From GCA-2697345 sp049602715 (GTDB lineage: Bacteria > Pseudomonadota > Alphaproteobacteria > Rhodobacterales > Rhodobacteraceae), in NCBI GenBank assembly GCA_049602715.1, contig JBMYRX010000005.1, positions 1-48,371 on the forward strand: 48,371 nucleotides of DNA, written 5' to 3'. A program made the translations under genes and the position numbers. Position 1 is the stretch's first letter; each line of letters opens with the position of its first letter. This document shows, piece by piece, positions 1 to 8,640 of this stretch. The notes under the pieces were generated by a model that ran no database searches, was not told the DNA's origin, and worked only from the letters and a program-made list of their open reading frames with translations.

Positions 1-51
1 ACCGAGAAAACTTATGGGGCCTAACAGAGGGAGAGATTCGGTAATATTTGA

Positions 52-321
52 CTAGGATTTAACATCTTTGGTTTTTTTATTTTTCTTGCCCTTCAATTTT
101 TCTATTTCTAACCTTAAAACTTCATTTTCTTCTCTAGTCTTAATAGCAATGGCCTTAAATACATCAAACTCTTCTCTAGTAACGAACTCTCTATCCGATA
201 GCCATTTATCTAAAAGTCCCCTAACAGCATTATCAGCTTCAGTTTTTGCACCTTGCGCAACTCCCACAGCATTCGTCAGCACTTTGGATAAGTCGTCTAA
301 TAATTTCGTTCTTGTTTGCAT
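52..321 (-). CDS. ubiK: UbiK-family accessory factor (BMFP domain, DUF526)
   Basis: An 89-residue protein that is predicted helical over nearly its whole length, with a coiled-coil-like C-terminal half rich in E, K and L and a lysine-rich tail (about residues 75-87). The length, the opening MQTRTKLLDDLSKVLTNA and the C-terminal coiled coil match the BMFP/UbiK family. In that family UbiK assists the UbiJ/COQ9-type ubiquinone-synthesis complex, and the proteins can oligomerise and fuse membranes in vitro. It is transcribed divergently from lgt, a common alphaproteobacterial arrangement. A GAGGT ribosome-binding site lies just upstream of the ATG. Its role in ubiquinone synthesis here is inferred from the family only. 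Confidence 0.75.
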   Translation of the reverse strand: MQTRTKLLDDLSKVLTNAVGVAQGAKTEADNAVRGLLDKWLSDREFVTREEFDVFKAIAIKTREENEVLRLEIEKLKGKKNKKTKDVKS

Positions 322-407
322 AATTACCTCACTCTTAGTGCACTATAAGTGTTTAGAGCGAACAACCACAAGGTTGACTTCGTCGCAGGCTAATAGGTAT
401 TAGAAGT

Positions 408-1295
408 ATGGTTACTTCTGCTATTAAATTTCCAGACATCTCCCCTGATTTTTTTTCTATTAGTTTGGGGGTGTTTGATCTTAGTCTGAAGTGGTATTCT
501 TTATCCTACATTTTAGGTATCTTAATCGCTTTGTTTTTAATGAAGCAGCTCTTAAGTTATGATAAAATTTGGCTGGAAAATAATCCAATTATGACTAAGT
601 CCCAAGCAGATGATTTGATCACGTTAATAATTCTAGGTATTATTATTGGTGGTCGGCTTGGATTTGTCGGTTTTTATCAACCTGATTACTATCTACGTAA
701 CCCTCTAGAAATTTTTATGGTGTGGAAAGGAGGCATGTCTTTTCATGGCGGTTTTATCGGGGTAACTTTAGCAACTTTATGGTTTTGTAAGCGTAATTTG
801 TTGTCATTTTATGGTGTAACAGATTTACTAGCTGTTGTTACTCCGCCAGGTTTATTTTTGGGCAGAGTTGCAAACTTTATTAATAACGAGCTATGGGGGC
901 GACCAACCGAATGGTATTTTGGTGTAATATTTCCTGGCCCCAGTGCACAAGATTGTCCAGGATTTTCAACTCCCTGCGCTCGTCATCCCTCTCAGCTCTA
1001 CGAAGCTGGTTTAGAGGGGCTTTTATTGGGGGCGATAATGCTATGGCTCTCAATTAGTAGGATGTGGTTTAAAAAACTAGGTGCTTTAACTGGTTTCTTT
1101 CTCCTATTCTATGGGCTATCGAGATCTGTTTTAGAGATATTTAGGCAACCGGATAAATACCTAATTTCTAATGAAAACCCTATGGGATATCTATTCTTCA
1201 CGGAATATTTTAATATTACAATGGGACAAGCTTTATCATTACCAATGGTAGCATTTGGACTGTTTTTACTAATGCGACGTCCTCAGTATGAATAG
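408..1295 (+). CDS. lgt: Prolipoprotein diacylglyceryl transferase Lgt
   Basis: This inner-membrane enzyme transfers the diacylglyceryl group of phosphatidylglycerol to the lipobox cysteine of prolipoproteins, the first step of lipoprotein maturation. The 295-residue protein is polytopic. It has the family signatures MSFHGGFIGV (H at residue 113) and GRVANFINNELWGRPTE (residues 152-168), and the expected C-terminal PSQLYEA and RSVLEIFRQP segments. The ribosome-binding site in front of the ATG is weak. The gene overlaps the next one by 8 bases, so lgt, the methyltransferase and pgeF form a tight operon. A lipoprotein substrate of this pathway occurs in the window (the LpoA-like protein at 28.7 kb). 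Confidence 0.96.
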   Translation: MVTSAIKFPDISPDFFSISLGVFDLSLKWYSLSYILGILIALFLMKQLLSYDKIWLENNPIMTKSQADDLITLIILGIIIGGRLGFVGFYQPDYYLRNPLEIFMVWKGGMSFHGGFIGVTLATLWFCKRNLLSFYGVTDLLAVVTPPGLFLGRVANFINNELWGRPTEWYFGVIFPGPSAQDCPGFSTPCARHPSQLYEAGLEGLLLGAIMLWLSISRMWFKKLGALTGFFLLFYGLSRSVLEIFRQPDKYLISNENPMGYLFFTEYFNITMGQALSLPMVAFGLFLLMRRPQYE

Positions 1296-2346
1296 ACTAG
1301 GAGAGATCATAAAAAAACAAATTGTTCATGGTGGACCCATACCAATATCTAATTTTATGGAAGCATGCTTAATCCATCCTCAACATGGCTACTACACTAA
1401 CACTCTACCAATTGGTCGAGCAGGAGATTTCATAACAGCACCAGAGATAAGTCAAATGTTTGGGGAACTAATTGGCCTTTTTTTATCGGAGACTTGGGTA
1501 AATCAGAAAAACAACCAGATTCCAAATTTGGTTGAATTAGGTCCTGGTAGAGGCACTTTAGCCAGTGATATTATGCGAGTGACTAAATCAATTAAAAGCT
1601 TTCCAAAAAAAATATATTTATTAGAAATTAGTGAAAAACTAAGAGCAATACAACAAGAAGTATTAGCCGACTATGAAGTGGAATGGATAAACAGTTTAGA
1701 TGACTTACCAGAAGGCCCATTAATCATTATTTCTAACGAGTTTTTTGATTCACTACCAATAAATCAATATGTCCGCGGTCACGATGGTTGGTATGAAAAA
1801 CTTGTAGGAGTTAAAGATGATAAACTAATATTTGGACTTTCAGACTATATGATAAAAGATATTATTCCCAGTAAATTTTCAAATCGACAGGAAGGCAGCG
1901 TGATTGAGATAAGGCCTTCTAGTGAACCGATTATCCGCAAAATTTCAGATATAATTTCTATTCATGGAGGAGTCTCTTTAATAATAGATTATGGAAGCTG
2001 GGGAACTACTGGTAATACATTGCAAGCCGTAACTAATCATAAATTCACGGATCCATTAGAAAGTCCTGGAACAGTCGATCTGACCGCTCATGTAGACTTC
2101 GCGTCTCTAGTGCAAAATATTTCAAGTTGTTTGTATACTAAACTTGAAAATCAAGGTATTTTTTTAGAACGGCTTGGCATTACAGAGAGGGCAATCAAAC
2201 TGACTAGTTTTTTTGATAATAATACGAGAACAAATCATATCTCAGCTCATAGGCGACTAATACATCCTGATGAAATGGGTACGCTATTTAAAGTAATAGC
2301 TCTTTTTCCTTTTGGTCAGAATACTCCTCCTGGATTAATATGTTAG
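1288..2346 (+). CDS. MidA/NDUFAF7-like SAM-dependent methyltransferase (COG1565)
   Basis: A 352-residue protein of the family that includes mitochondrial NDUFAF7/MidA, which methylates an arginine of a complex I subunit. Visible hallmarks are the N-terminal ISNFMEACLIHPQHGYYTN segment, GRAGDFITAPEISQMFGE, the SAM-binding loop VELGPGRGTLASDIMR and the SNEFFDSLPINQ motif. The gene overlaps both neighbours (8 bases with lgt, 7 bases with pgeF), so the three are probably translated from one message. In bacteria the substrate is not established. A role in respiratory complex I assembly is an inference by homology to the mitochondrial protein. Confidence 0.88.
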   Translation: MNRLGEIIKKQIVHGGPIPISNFMEACLIHPQHGYYTNTLPIGRAGDFITAPEISQMFGELIGLFLSETWVNQKNNQIPNLVELGPGRGTLASDIMRVTKSIKSFPKKIYLLEISEKLRAIQQEVLADYEVEWINSLDDLPEGPLIIISNEFFDSLPINQYVRGHDGWYEKLVGVKDDKLIFGLSDYMIKDIIPSKFSNRQEGSVIEIRPSSEPIIRKISDIISIHGGVSLIIDYGSWGTTGNTLQAVTNHKFTDPLESPGTVDLTAHVDFASLVQNISSCLYTKLENQGIFLERLGITERAIKLTSFFDNNTRTNHISAHRRLIHPDEMGTLFKVIALFPFGQNTPPGLIC

Positions 2347-3095
2347 CGTTAGAATCTTTAACTTCAAAATCTCTTGAACCAATAAATCATGGTTTTTTCA
2401 CTCGAAAAGGGGGCGTATCAACTGGTTTGTATGAGGGTTTAAACTGTGGCTTGGGGTCACTAGATTCTAAAGGCGCTATAAAAAAAAATAGACTAGCCGT
2501 ATGTGAAAGGATGGGAATAAAAGATGGTATGCTAATGTCTTTAAACCAAGTACACTCCAATAAAGTCGTTACTATCTTACAACCAACCCAAAAGATAATT
2601 ACGGCGGATTCGATGGTAACCAGCAAGCCTTACATTGGTCTCGCAATATTAACTGCCGATTGTCAACCGGTACTATTTGCAGATACAGAGGCTCGTATCA
2701 TAGGAGCTGCGCATGCTGGTTGGAAAGGAACATTGTCTGGGATACTAGAGGGTACTATCTCTTCTATGGTTAAGCTGGGAGCCAAAAGGCACAAAATAAG
2801 AGCAGTTATTGGCCCCTCAATTTCTCAAAATTCGTATGAGGTTGGAGTTGAGTTTTTTGATAAGTTTATCAAAAGTAACACAGCAAATGAGAAATATTTT
2901 AAAACCCTGCCAAACAACAAATTCTTATTTAATCTCTCAGGTTTGGCGCTTAGCAAGTTAAAGAAGGCTGGAGTTACTGCCAAACGATTAAATAGATGTA
3001 CATATTTAGAATCAGAGTCATTTTACTCATATAGACGATCAATACATAAAAAAGAGAAGGATTATGGAAGATCTATAAGTGTTATAAAGCTATAA
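2340..3095 (+). CDS. pgeF: PgeF / YfiH family peptidoglycan editing factor (LACC1-like)
   Basis: A 251-residue protein with the YfiH/DUF152 signature: the opening HGFFTRKGGVSTG, the LNQVHSNKV motif with a metal-binding histidine, LTADCQPVLFAD with a conserved cysteine, and AAHAGWKGT with a second histidine, followed by IGPSISQNSYEVG. The family, formerly annotated as polyphenol oxidase (laccase), includes purine-nucleoside-cleaving enzymes and PgeF, which removes mis-incorporated L-Ser from peptidoglycan precursors. It starts inside the end of the methyltransferase gene. It converges on the Lrp gene with about 20 bases between the stops and no clear terminator. Confidence 0.9.
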   Translation: MLALESLTSKSLEPINHGFFTRKGGVSTGLYEGLNCGLGSLDSKGAIKKNRLAVCERMGIKDGMLMSLNQVHSNKVVTILQPTQKIITADSMVTSKPYIGLAILTADCQPVLFADTEARIIGAAHAGWKGTLSGILEGTISSMVKLGAKRHKIRAVIGPSISQNSYEVGVEFFDKFIKSNTANEKYFKTLPNNKFLFNLSGLALSKLKKAGVTAKRLNRCTYLESESFYSYRRSIHKKEKDYGRSISVIKL

Positions 3096-3116
3096 TTATT
3101 AGCTCGAAACCAATCT

Positions 3117-3617
3117 CTATAATAATTGCTGAATTCTTTCCTCTACAACTTCGAAAGGAACACCTGTTTCTTCCTTTGATCCTCGGATCACAAGAGAGGT
3201 CTTTACACTAGCAACATTTTCTGCTGCGGTTAATTCTTCCGTTAAAAATGATTGGAAAGTACTCAGGTCGGGCGAAACACATTTCAAAATGAAGTCAACT
3301 TCCCCATTTAGCATGTGGCATTCCCGTACGAGAGGCCAATCATCACATTTTTCTTCAAATGCACTTAAATCTGATTCTGCCTGACTAACTAATCCAACCA
3401 TTGCAAATACCTTAACTTGAAAGCCTAGCGCTATATTTTCTATGATTGCATGATAACCTTTTATATATCCTCCTTCTTCAAGGGATCTCACTCTCCTCAA
3501 ACATGGTGGTGCTGAGATCCCAACCTTTTTTGCCAAATCAACATTAGTCATTCTACCATCACTTTGCAGTTCTGATAAAATTTTTCGATCTATCTTATCT
3601 AGTTTAGAAATTCGCAT
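3117..3617 (-). CDS. Lrp/AsnC family transcriptional regulator
   Basis: A 166-residue regulator with an N-terminal winged helix (LDKIDRKILSELQSDGRM to about residue 60, including KKVGISAPPCLRRVRSLEEG) and a C-terminal RAM/AsnC effector domain containing the CHMLNGEVDFILKC stretch. Proteins of this type are amino-acid-responsive DNA-binding oligomers. The ribosome-binding site GGAGGTG before the ATG is strong. It is divergent from trxB over a 180-base AT-rich spacer. That spacer holds an 8-bp inverted repeat (CATAAATT at 3653-3660, AATTTATG at 3690-3697) that could be an Lrp site, although such repeats are weak evidence in AT-rich DNA. Autoregulation and control of trxB are plausible but not shown. 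Confidence 0.92.
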   Translation of the reverse strand: MRISKLDKIDRKILSELQSDGRMTNVDLAKKVGISAPPCLRRVRSLEEGGYIKGYHAIIENIALGFQVKVFAMVGLVSQAESDLSAFEEKCDDWPLVRECHMLNGEVDFILKCVSPDLSTFQSFLTEELTAAENVASVKTSLVIRGSKEETGVPFEVVEERIQQLL

Positions 3618-3797
3618 TTAATACACCTCCAAAATTTATCTTACAAAAAAAACATAAATTACGCAATAATGTTTCGACTTTGGGTAATAAATTTATGAAT
3701 TGTTTTTTTTATTTATTTTAAAAATGTAGAACTAAAACCTTTTACTCTTTCGAAAGCCAGACTATAAGCGCTCTAATTTCTTGTTAGGAATATAATC

Positions 3798-4742
3798 ATG
3801 GGAAACATTAAGCATACAAAGGTTCTAATCGTTGGATCTGGTCCTGCTGGCTATACCGCCGGTGTATATGCCAGCCGAGCAATGCTCGAACCGTTATTAA
3901 TTCAAGGAATTGAGCCTGGTGGGCAGTTAACAACAACAACTGAAGTAGAAAATTGGCCTGGAGATAAAGAAGTGCAAGGACCAGACCTAATGCTCAGGAT
4001 GGAAGAACACGTAGAATCAGTTGGTTGCGAAGTTATACAAGATATTATTACAAGTTTAGATGTTTCGGTCCGACCCTTTTTAGCGAAAGGTGATAGCGGG
4101 ACTACTTATGCCAGCGATGCGATCATACTGGCGACTGGTGCCCGAGCGAAATGGTTAGGATTACCGACAGAAGAAAAATATAAAGGTTTTGGTGTATCTG
4201 CATGCGCCACGTGTGACGGATTCTTTTATCGCAATGAAGAAATAGTAGTTGTTGGTGGTGGAAACACAGCCGTTGAAGAGGCTTTATTTTTAACAAAATT
4301 TGCGTCAAAGGTGACTCTAATCCACCGTCGTGATGAGTTACGAAGCGAAAAGATTCTTCAAGAAAGACTATTTAAAAACCCTAAGATTGAGACTTTGTGG
4401 TTTAATGAATTGGTTGAGGTTCTGGGTAAGGATGAGCCTTTAGGAGTAACAGGTGTAAAAGTTAAAAATGTCAAAACAGGCATTATTACTAGGATTGACT
4501 GCAAGGGAGTATTTATAGCTATAGGTCATGCCCCCGCGAATGATCTAGTTAGAGATGTGTTAGAAACACATATGGGTGGATACATTGTCACAAAACCCGA
4601 CAGCACAGAAACATCGATACCAGGAATTTTTGCAGCCGGGGACATTACAGATCATATTTATAGACAGGCGGTTACTAGCGCAGGAATGGGTTGTATGGCT
4701 GCCTTGGAAGTAGAACGGTTTTTGGCTGAAAAATTGAATTGA
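3798..4742 (+). CDS. trxB: Thioredoxin-disulfide reductase TrxB
   Basis: This cytoplasmic flavoenzyme uses NADPH to reduce thioredoxin. The 314-residue length is typical. The FAD-binding GSGPAGYTAGVYASRA motif is at the N-terminus, the redox-active CATC lies at residues 136-139, the NADPH-binding VVGGGNTAVEEA follows, and the C-terminal FAD motif is GIFAAGDITD. The start is supported by an AGGA sequence about 10 bases upstream of the ATG. It stands alone downstream of the divergent Lrp regulator. The next gene, sat-cysC, begins 61 bases later and also concerns sulfur metabolism, where reduced thioredoxin serves as electron donor for PAPS/APS reductases. Confidence 0.97.
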   Translation: MGNIKHTKVLIVGSGPAGYTAGVYASRAMLEPLLIQGIEPGGQLTTTTEVENWPGDKEVQGPDLMLRMEEHVESVGCEVIQDIITSLDVSVRPFLAKGDSGTTYASDAIILATGARAKWLGLPTEEKYKGFGVSACATCDGFFYRNEEIVVVGGGNTAVEEALFLTKFASKVTLIHRRDELRSEKILQERLFKNPKIETLWFNELVEVLGKDEPLGVTGVKVKNVKTGIITRIDCKGVFIAIGHAPANDLVRDVLETHMGGYIVTKPDSTETSIPGIFAAGDITDHIYRQAVTSAGMGCMAALEVERFLAEKLN

Positions 4743-4803
4743 GAAAATTGTAAAAACTACATGTCTCTTATTTTAAATTAAAACATTCAGAAGGTATATT
4801 ATT

Positions 4804-6513
4804 TTGATCCCCGACAATCTAAAACCAGTTCCAGAGCTCTTCAGCACAACTGTGACTGAGAATGAACTAAAATTACAAGCTACCAGTTTAAAAAGCTGGG
4901 ATTTAACTAGACGACAGATCTGTGACCTAGAACTTTTAATGAATGGTGGGTTTTTCCCTTTAAGAGGTTTTTTATCTAAGCAAGATTATGAAAAGGTCTT
5001 AGAAGAAATGCGTCTCAGTAACGGTTCATTGTGGCCAATACCCATAACACTAGATGTTGATGAGGCCTTTTCAAAAGGGATACACCCAAATGAAAGAATT
5101 TCACTTCGTGATGAAGAAGGTAATATATTAGCTATAATGACAGTAACAGATAACTGGGCACCAAACAAGAAAAATGAGGCGAAAAAAGTATTTGGGACAA
5201 ATGATTTAAAGCATCCCAGTGTTGATTATTTATTCAATACCGCGGGAGATTTTTACTTGGGAGGTCCTATTTGCGGCTTAAAACCTTCAGTGCATTATGA
5301 TTTTAATAATCTGAGACATTCCCCCAATGAACTAAAAAAATATTTTTTAAAGTTAGGGTGGGAAAAAGTTGTTGCCTTCCAAACAAGAAATCCCCTTCAT
5401 CGAGCCCACCAAGAGTTAACTTTCAGAGCTGCAAAAAATGTAGACGCAAATTTGTTAATTCACCCAGTCGTGGGAATGACTAAACCAGGAGATATAGATC
5501 ACTATACCAGGGTACGTTGTTATAAAGCAATTTTAGAACATTACCCAAAGTCCACAACCGAACTATCATTACTGAACTTAGCCATGCGTATGGCCGGACC
5601 GAGGGAAGCCTTGTGGCATGGGTTAATACGAAAGAACCATGGGTGTTCTCACATTATCGTAGGCAGAGATCATGCCGGGCCTGGTCTAAATAGCAAGAAC
5701 GAACCATTCTATGGGCCCTATGACGCACAAACTCTTTTCAAGATGCATCAAGAAGAAATGGGTATTGAAATGGTTGATTTCAGACAGATGGTTTATGTAA
5801 AAGAACTAGACAAATACGAACCATTAGACGAAATTTCCAATAAAAGTCTAACCACGCTTAATATCTCCGGCACTGAATTGCGAGAGAGATTAGACGAAGG
5901 CCTTAGTATCCCTGCCTGGTTCAGTTTTCCAGAAGTGGTAACTGAACTCAAAAAAGCAAGGCCGCCTAAATCCTCGCAGGGATTCACGATTTTCTTCACA
6001 GGACTATCAGGTTCCGGAAAGTCTACTATAGCAAACGTTATTATGACGAAGTTAATGGAGCTAGGTGGAAGACCCGTTACACTATTAGACGGGGATATAG
6101 TCAGAAAAAACTTATCTTCTGAGCTAGGGTTCTCGAAAGAACATAGAGATATCAATATTCGTAGAATTGGGTATGTAGCTTCAGAAATAACTAAAAATGG
6201 TGGTATAGCTATTTGTGCTCCAATAGCTCCATATTCTAGGACACGTAAACTCGTACGAGATGATATCGAAAAATGGGGCACTTTTATAGAAGTACATATT
6301 GCAACCAGCTTGGAGGAATGTGAGAGACGTGATCGCAAAGGGTTATATAAACTTGCTCGAGAGGGAAAAATAAAAGAATTCACAGGAATTTCTGATCCGT
6401 ATGAATCCCCCAAAGAGCCTGAGCTTCGAATAGAAACAGAAAATATTAGTGTAGAAAATTGTGCCCAAAAAATAATCCTAAAGTTAAAAAAGTTAAATTT
6501 AGTAAAAACCTGA
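4804..6513 (+). CDS. sat-cysC: Bifunctional sulfate adenylyltransferase / APS kinase
   Basis: A 569-residue fusion catalysing two consecutive steps of sulfate activation: ATP plus sulfate to APS, then phosphorylation to PAPS. Residues about 1-160 form the PUA-like N-terminal domain. About 165-380 form the ATP-sulfurylase domain, with FQTRNPLHRAHQ (around 191-202) and GRDHAGPG. About 392-569 form the APS kinase domain with the P-loop GLSGSGKST (around 400-408) and LDGDIVRKNL. The start is TTG, chosen because AGAAGG (4789-4794) lies nine bases upstream and no in-frame ATG occurs before conserved sequence. Fused enzymes of this type occur in Roseobacter-group bacteria. No cysD/cysN is present nearby. 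Confidence 0.94.
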   Translation: MIPDNLKPVPELFSTTVTENELKLQATSLKSWDLTRRQICDLELLMNGGFFPLRGFLSKQDYEKVLEEMRLSNGSLWPIPITLDVDEAFSKGIHPNERISLRDEEGNILAIMTVTDNWAPNKKNEAKKVFGTNDLKHPSVDYLFNTAGDFYLGGPICGLKPSVHYDFNNLRHSPNELKKYFLKLGWEKVVAFQTRNPLHRAHQELTFRAAKNVDANLLIHPVVGMTKPGDIDHYTRVRCYKAILEHYPKSTTELSLLNLAMRMAGPREALWHGLIRKNHGCSHIIVGRDHAGPGLNSKNEPFYGPYDAQTLFKMHQEEMGIEMVDFRQMVYVKELDKYEPLDEISNKSLTTLNISGTELRERLDEGLSIPAWFSFPEVVTELKKARPPKSSQGFTIFFTGLSGSGKSTIANVIMTKLMELGGRPVTLLDGDIVRKNLSSELGFSKEHRDINIRRIGYVASEITKNGGIAICAPIAPYSRTRKLVRDDIEKWGTFIEVHIATSLEECERRDRKGLYKLAREGKIKEFTGISDPYESPKEPELRIETENISVENCAQKIILKLKKLNLVKT

Positions 6514-6592
6514 TAACAGAAATTCAAAATATGTGATATAATAAGTGAAATGTGATCATTAAAAAGAATAAGATATTATAAGGTACGTGTTT

Positions 6593-6805
6593 TTGTCTGA
6601 TACAATGAGCTCGAAAGAGATGCTTCAAGTCCGGTTAAACGGTCTGAAGCAAAATCATGGTGATCTAGACTTAGCAATAGAAGCGTTGAATAAGATAAAC
6701 ACATCCGATCAACTCTCAGTTAGACGTCTTAAAAAAGAAAAACTAAAGGTAAAAGACGAAATTAAACGTTTAAAAGATAAGCTAACCCCAGATATTATTG
6801 CGTAA
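6593..6805 (+). CDS. Small YdcH-like (DUF465) coiled-coil protein
   Basis: A small, highly charged helical protein of about 66-72 residues. The pattern of RLNGLKQNHGDLDLAIEALN followed by a Lys/Glu-rich helix (VRRLKKEKLKVKDEIKRLKD) matches the YdcH/DUF465 family, whose function is unknown. The start is uncertain. TTG at 6593 sits nine bases after AAGG (6580-6583). GTG at 6587 is too close to that site. ATG at 6605 gives the most family-like N-terminus (MSSKEML) but lacks a ribosome-binding site. It lies 50 bases upstream of purE, an arrangement common in alphaproteobacteria. Confidence 0.75.
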   Translation: MSDTMSSKEMLQVRLNGLKQNHGDLDLAIEALNKINTSDQLSVRRLKKEKLKVKDEIKRLKDKLTPDIIA

Positions 6806-6855
6806 TTTCAATATGTATTTATAAGAGTCTTAGTAAGATAAAGAGGCGAGTAAAT

Positions 6856-7341
6856 ATGGTAAATTGTAAAGTCGGCATTATTATGGGCAGTCAATCAGAC
6901 TGGTCAATAATGAAAGAATCGTCAGTCATACTCGATGAACTGAGTGTATCTTATGAAACAAAGATTGTATCGGCACATCGGACACCAGATCGCTTATGGG
7001 AATATGGTAGTACTGCGATCGATAGAGGGATTTCAATCATTATAGCTGGAGCAGGTGGGGCTGCTCATCTTCCGGGCATGATTGCTTCGAAGACTATCAT
7101 CCCTGTTATCGGCGTTCCGATTCCAACCAAAGCTTTATCAGGAATAGATAGTCTGTACTCAATTCTGCAGATGCCAAAGGGTTATCCAGTAGCAACAATG
7201 GCGATAGGAAGTGCTGGCGCTAGTAATGCAGCGCTACTAGCCGCAAGCATTCTGGCTTTGGAAAATGAAAAAATTGCTCTAAGTCTCGATAGTTGGCGAA
7301 AAAAAATGTCAGCATCAGTAAACGAAAATCCAAGAGATTAA
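6856..7341 (+). CDS. purE: N5-carboxyaminoimidazole ribonucleotide mutase PurE
   Basis: PurE converts N5-CAIR, made by PurK, to CAIR in de novo purine synthesis. The protein is 161 residues, the usual size of class I PurE. The signatures are GIIMGSQSDWSIM at the N-terminus, VSAHRTPDRL with the catalytic histidine, and GAGGAAHLPGM. An AGAGGCGAG ribosome-binding site is present. purK begins six bases after the stop, so the two are cotranscribed and act in consecutive steps. Confidence 0.97.
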   Translation: MVNCKVGIIMGSQSDWSIMKESSVILDELSVSYETKIVSAHRTPDRLWEYGSTAIDRGISIIIAGAGGAAHLPGMIASKTIIPVIGVPIPTKALSGIDSLYSILQMPKGYPVATMAIGSAGASNAALLAASILALENEKIALSLDSWRKKMSASVNENPRD

Positions 7342-7347
7342 GCTAAA

Positions 7348-8412
7348 ATGCTACCATTAGGCGCAAAAATTGGAATATTAGGTGGCGGTCAACTCGGTAG
7401 AATGTTGTCCGTAGCAGCGTCGCGTCTTGGGTTTAAGTGTCATGTTTATGAACCCAGCGAAAACCCCCCTGCAGGTGATACAAGTGCGATGCTTACGACA
7501 GCCTCTTACGAAGATACCGGTGCACTAAAACAGTTCGCACGGTCAGTCGATATAGTAACATTTGAATTTGAGAATGTACCAGTAGAAGCCTTAGATTTTA
7601 TTGAGCCAATAGTAAAGATTTCACCAAGTAGGCATGCACTACAAATCTCACAAGACAGGCTTATTGAAAAAGAGTTTCTCAATGATTTAGGGTTGGAAAC
7701 CGCACCCTACTTCAAGGTTGACAATAGAGTGGAATTAACAAATGCATTAGAAAAAATTCAGTCACCGTCCATTTTGAAGACAAGAAAATTTGGGTATGAT
7801 GGTAAAGGTCAAGTCAAAATAGAAAGCAAAAAGGACGTTGTTGGAGCAATAGAAAGTTTCACTGGGTCAGACTTTATATTAGAGGGTGTGGTAAACTTTT
7901 CAAAAGAAATTTCTGTAATAGCTGCCAGAAATTCTAATGGTCAAATAGCCTGTTTTGACCCAGGTGAAAATATCCATATTAACGGTATATTAGATACTAC
8001 TGTCGTACCCTGCAAACTACCTAGGCCGATTATAACGGATGCTATATTATTAACTAGTAGTATATTGGAGGCTCTAAACTATGTCGGGGTTTTAGGAGTC
8101 GAGCTCTTCGTTATTAAAAATAAGTTGATTGTTAATGAGATAGCCCCAAGAGTTCATAATTCAGGGCACTGGACTCAGGATGGTTGTATCGTTGATCAAT
8201 TTGAACAACACATTAGAGCGATTTCTGGTTGGTCGTTAGGAGACGGAAGTAGGTTTGTAAATGTCACAATGAAAAATCTTATAGGTGATGATATTTTAGC
8301 GATATCTAAATTAATGCAAGAACCCAATACAGCTATTCATTTATACGGAAAAGAAGAAATTAGACCAAATAGAAAAATGGGCCATGTAAATCACTTATCA
8401 GAAAAAACCTGA
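7348..8412 (+). CDS. purK: N5-carboxyaminoimidazole ribonucleotide synthase PurK
   Basis: An ATP-grasp enzyme that carboxylates AIR with bicarbonate to give N5-CAIR, the substrate of PurE. The 354-residue length is normal. The N-terminal GILGGGQLGRMLSVAA motif, the central ATP-grasp segment KTRKFGYDGKGQ and the metal-binding NEIAPRVHNSGHWT near the C-terminus are all present. It follows purE by six bases. Downstream is a promoter and a structured RNA (8.47-8.64 kb), not another purine gene. Confidence 0.97.
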   Translation: MLPLGAKIGILGGGQLGRMLSVAASRLGFKCHVYEPSENPPAGDTSAMLTTASYEDTGALKQFARSVDIVTFEFENVPVEALDFIEPIVKISPSRHALQISQDRLIEKEFLNDLGLETAPYFKVDNRVELTNALEKIQSPSILKTRKFGYDGKGQVKIESKKDVVGAIESFTGSDFILEGVVNFSKEISVIAARNSNGQIACFDPGENIHINGILDTTVVPCKLPRPIITDAILLTSSILEALNYVGVLGVELFVIKNKLIVNEIAPRVHNSGHWTQDGCIVDQFEQHIRAISGWSLGDGSRFVNVTMKNLIGDDILAISKLMQEPNTAIHLYGKEEIRPNRKMGHVNHLSEKT

Positions 8413-8420
8413 ATTCCCAC

Positions 8421-8444
8421 TTACCACTATGAGTAATTTTTTTT
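8421..8444 (+). terminator. Weak candidate terminator after purK
   Basis: A four-bp stem (TTAC at 8421-8424 with GTAA at 8433-8436, eight-base loop) is followed by eight consecutive T residues. The position just after the purK stop suits an intrinsic terminator. The stem is very short, so this may be only a T-tract in AT-rich DNA. Confidence 0.25.
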
Positions 8445-8469
8445 ATTGATTTATTATTTTACACCCCTG

Positions 8470-8499
8470 TTAAAACTCTTCGTTTTTTTTGACTATAAT
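8470..8499 (+). promoter_or_regulatory. Candidate sigma-70 promoter of the RNA downstream of purK
   Basis: A perfect -10 box TATAAT lies at 8494-8499, with a partial -35 TTAAAA (four of six matches) at 8470-8475 and an 18-base spacer. Transcription would begin at about 8505-8508, right where the structured region starts. A dedicated promoter in the gap after purK supports an independent RNA gene. Confidence 0.5.
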
Positions 8500-8505
8500 C
8501 AAATC

Positions 8506-8640
8506 CTCTGTATACCTGCAATATTGTTAAGGGAGGGGTTCTTGAGGATCCTGCCCCTCAATCAGGTTAGTAATAACGCAAAACAACAGGGACACTGCGT
8601 TACCTCAAGAATTGCTAGTTTTGAAACGGATCACTGTTTT
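8506..8640 (+). ncRNA. ssrS: Structured non-coding RNA, probable 6S RNA
   Basis: The gap between purK and the convergent CpxP-like gene has a nested set of perfect complementary segments. TTCTTGAGG (8539-8547) pairs with CCTCAAGAA (8603-8611). Inside it TAACGCA (8574-8580) pairs with TGCGTTA (8596-8602), stacked directly on the first stem. CCTG (8550-8553) can pair with CAGG (8563-8566), and GCAA (8518-8521) with TTGC (8612-8615) outside. An alternative stem GAGGGG (8533-8538) with CCCCTC (8554-8559) competes with the long one. A long rod with a large internal bubble, dedicated promoter and position after purEK fits 6S RNA, which I recall lying near purK in alphaproteobacteria. The identity is inferred and the ends are approximate. 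The 3' end overlaps the stop of the convergent gene. Confidence 0.55.

Noticed and set aside
5793..6527. A 244-codon open frame on the minus strand opposite the APS-kinase part of sat-cysC
   Set aside because: It is fully antisense to a well-conserved enzyme and has no recognisable domain or ribosome-binding context, so it is a shadow frame.
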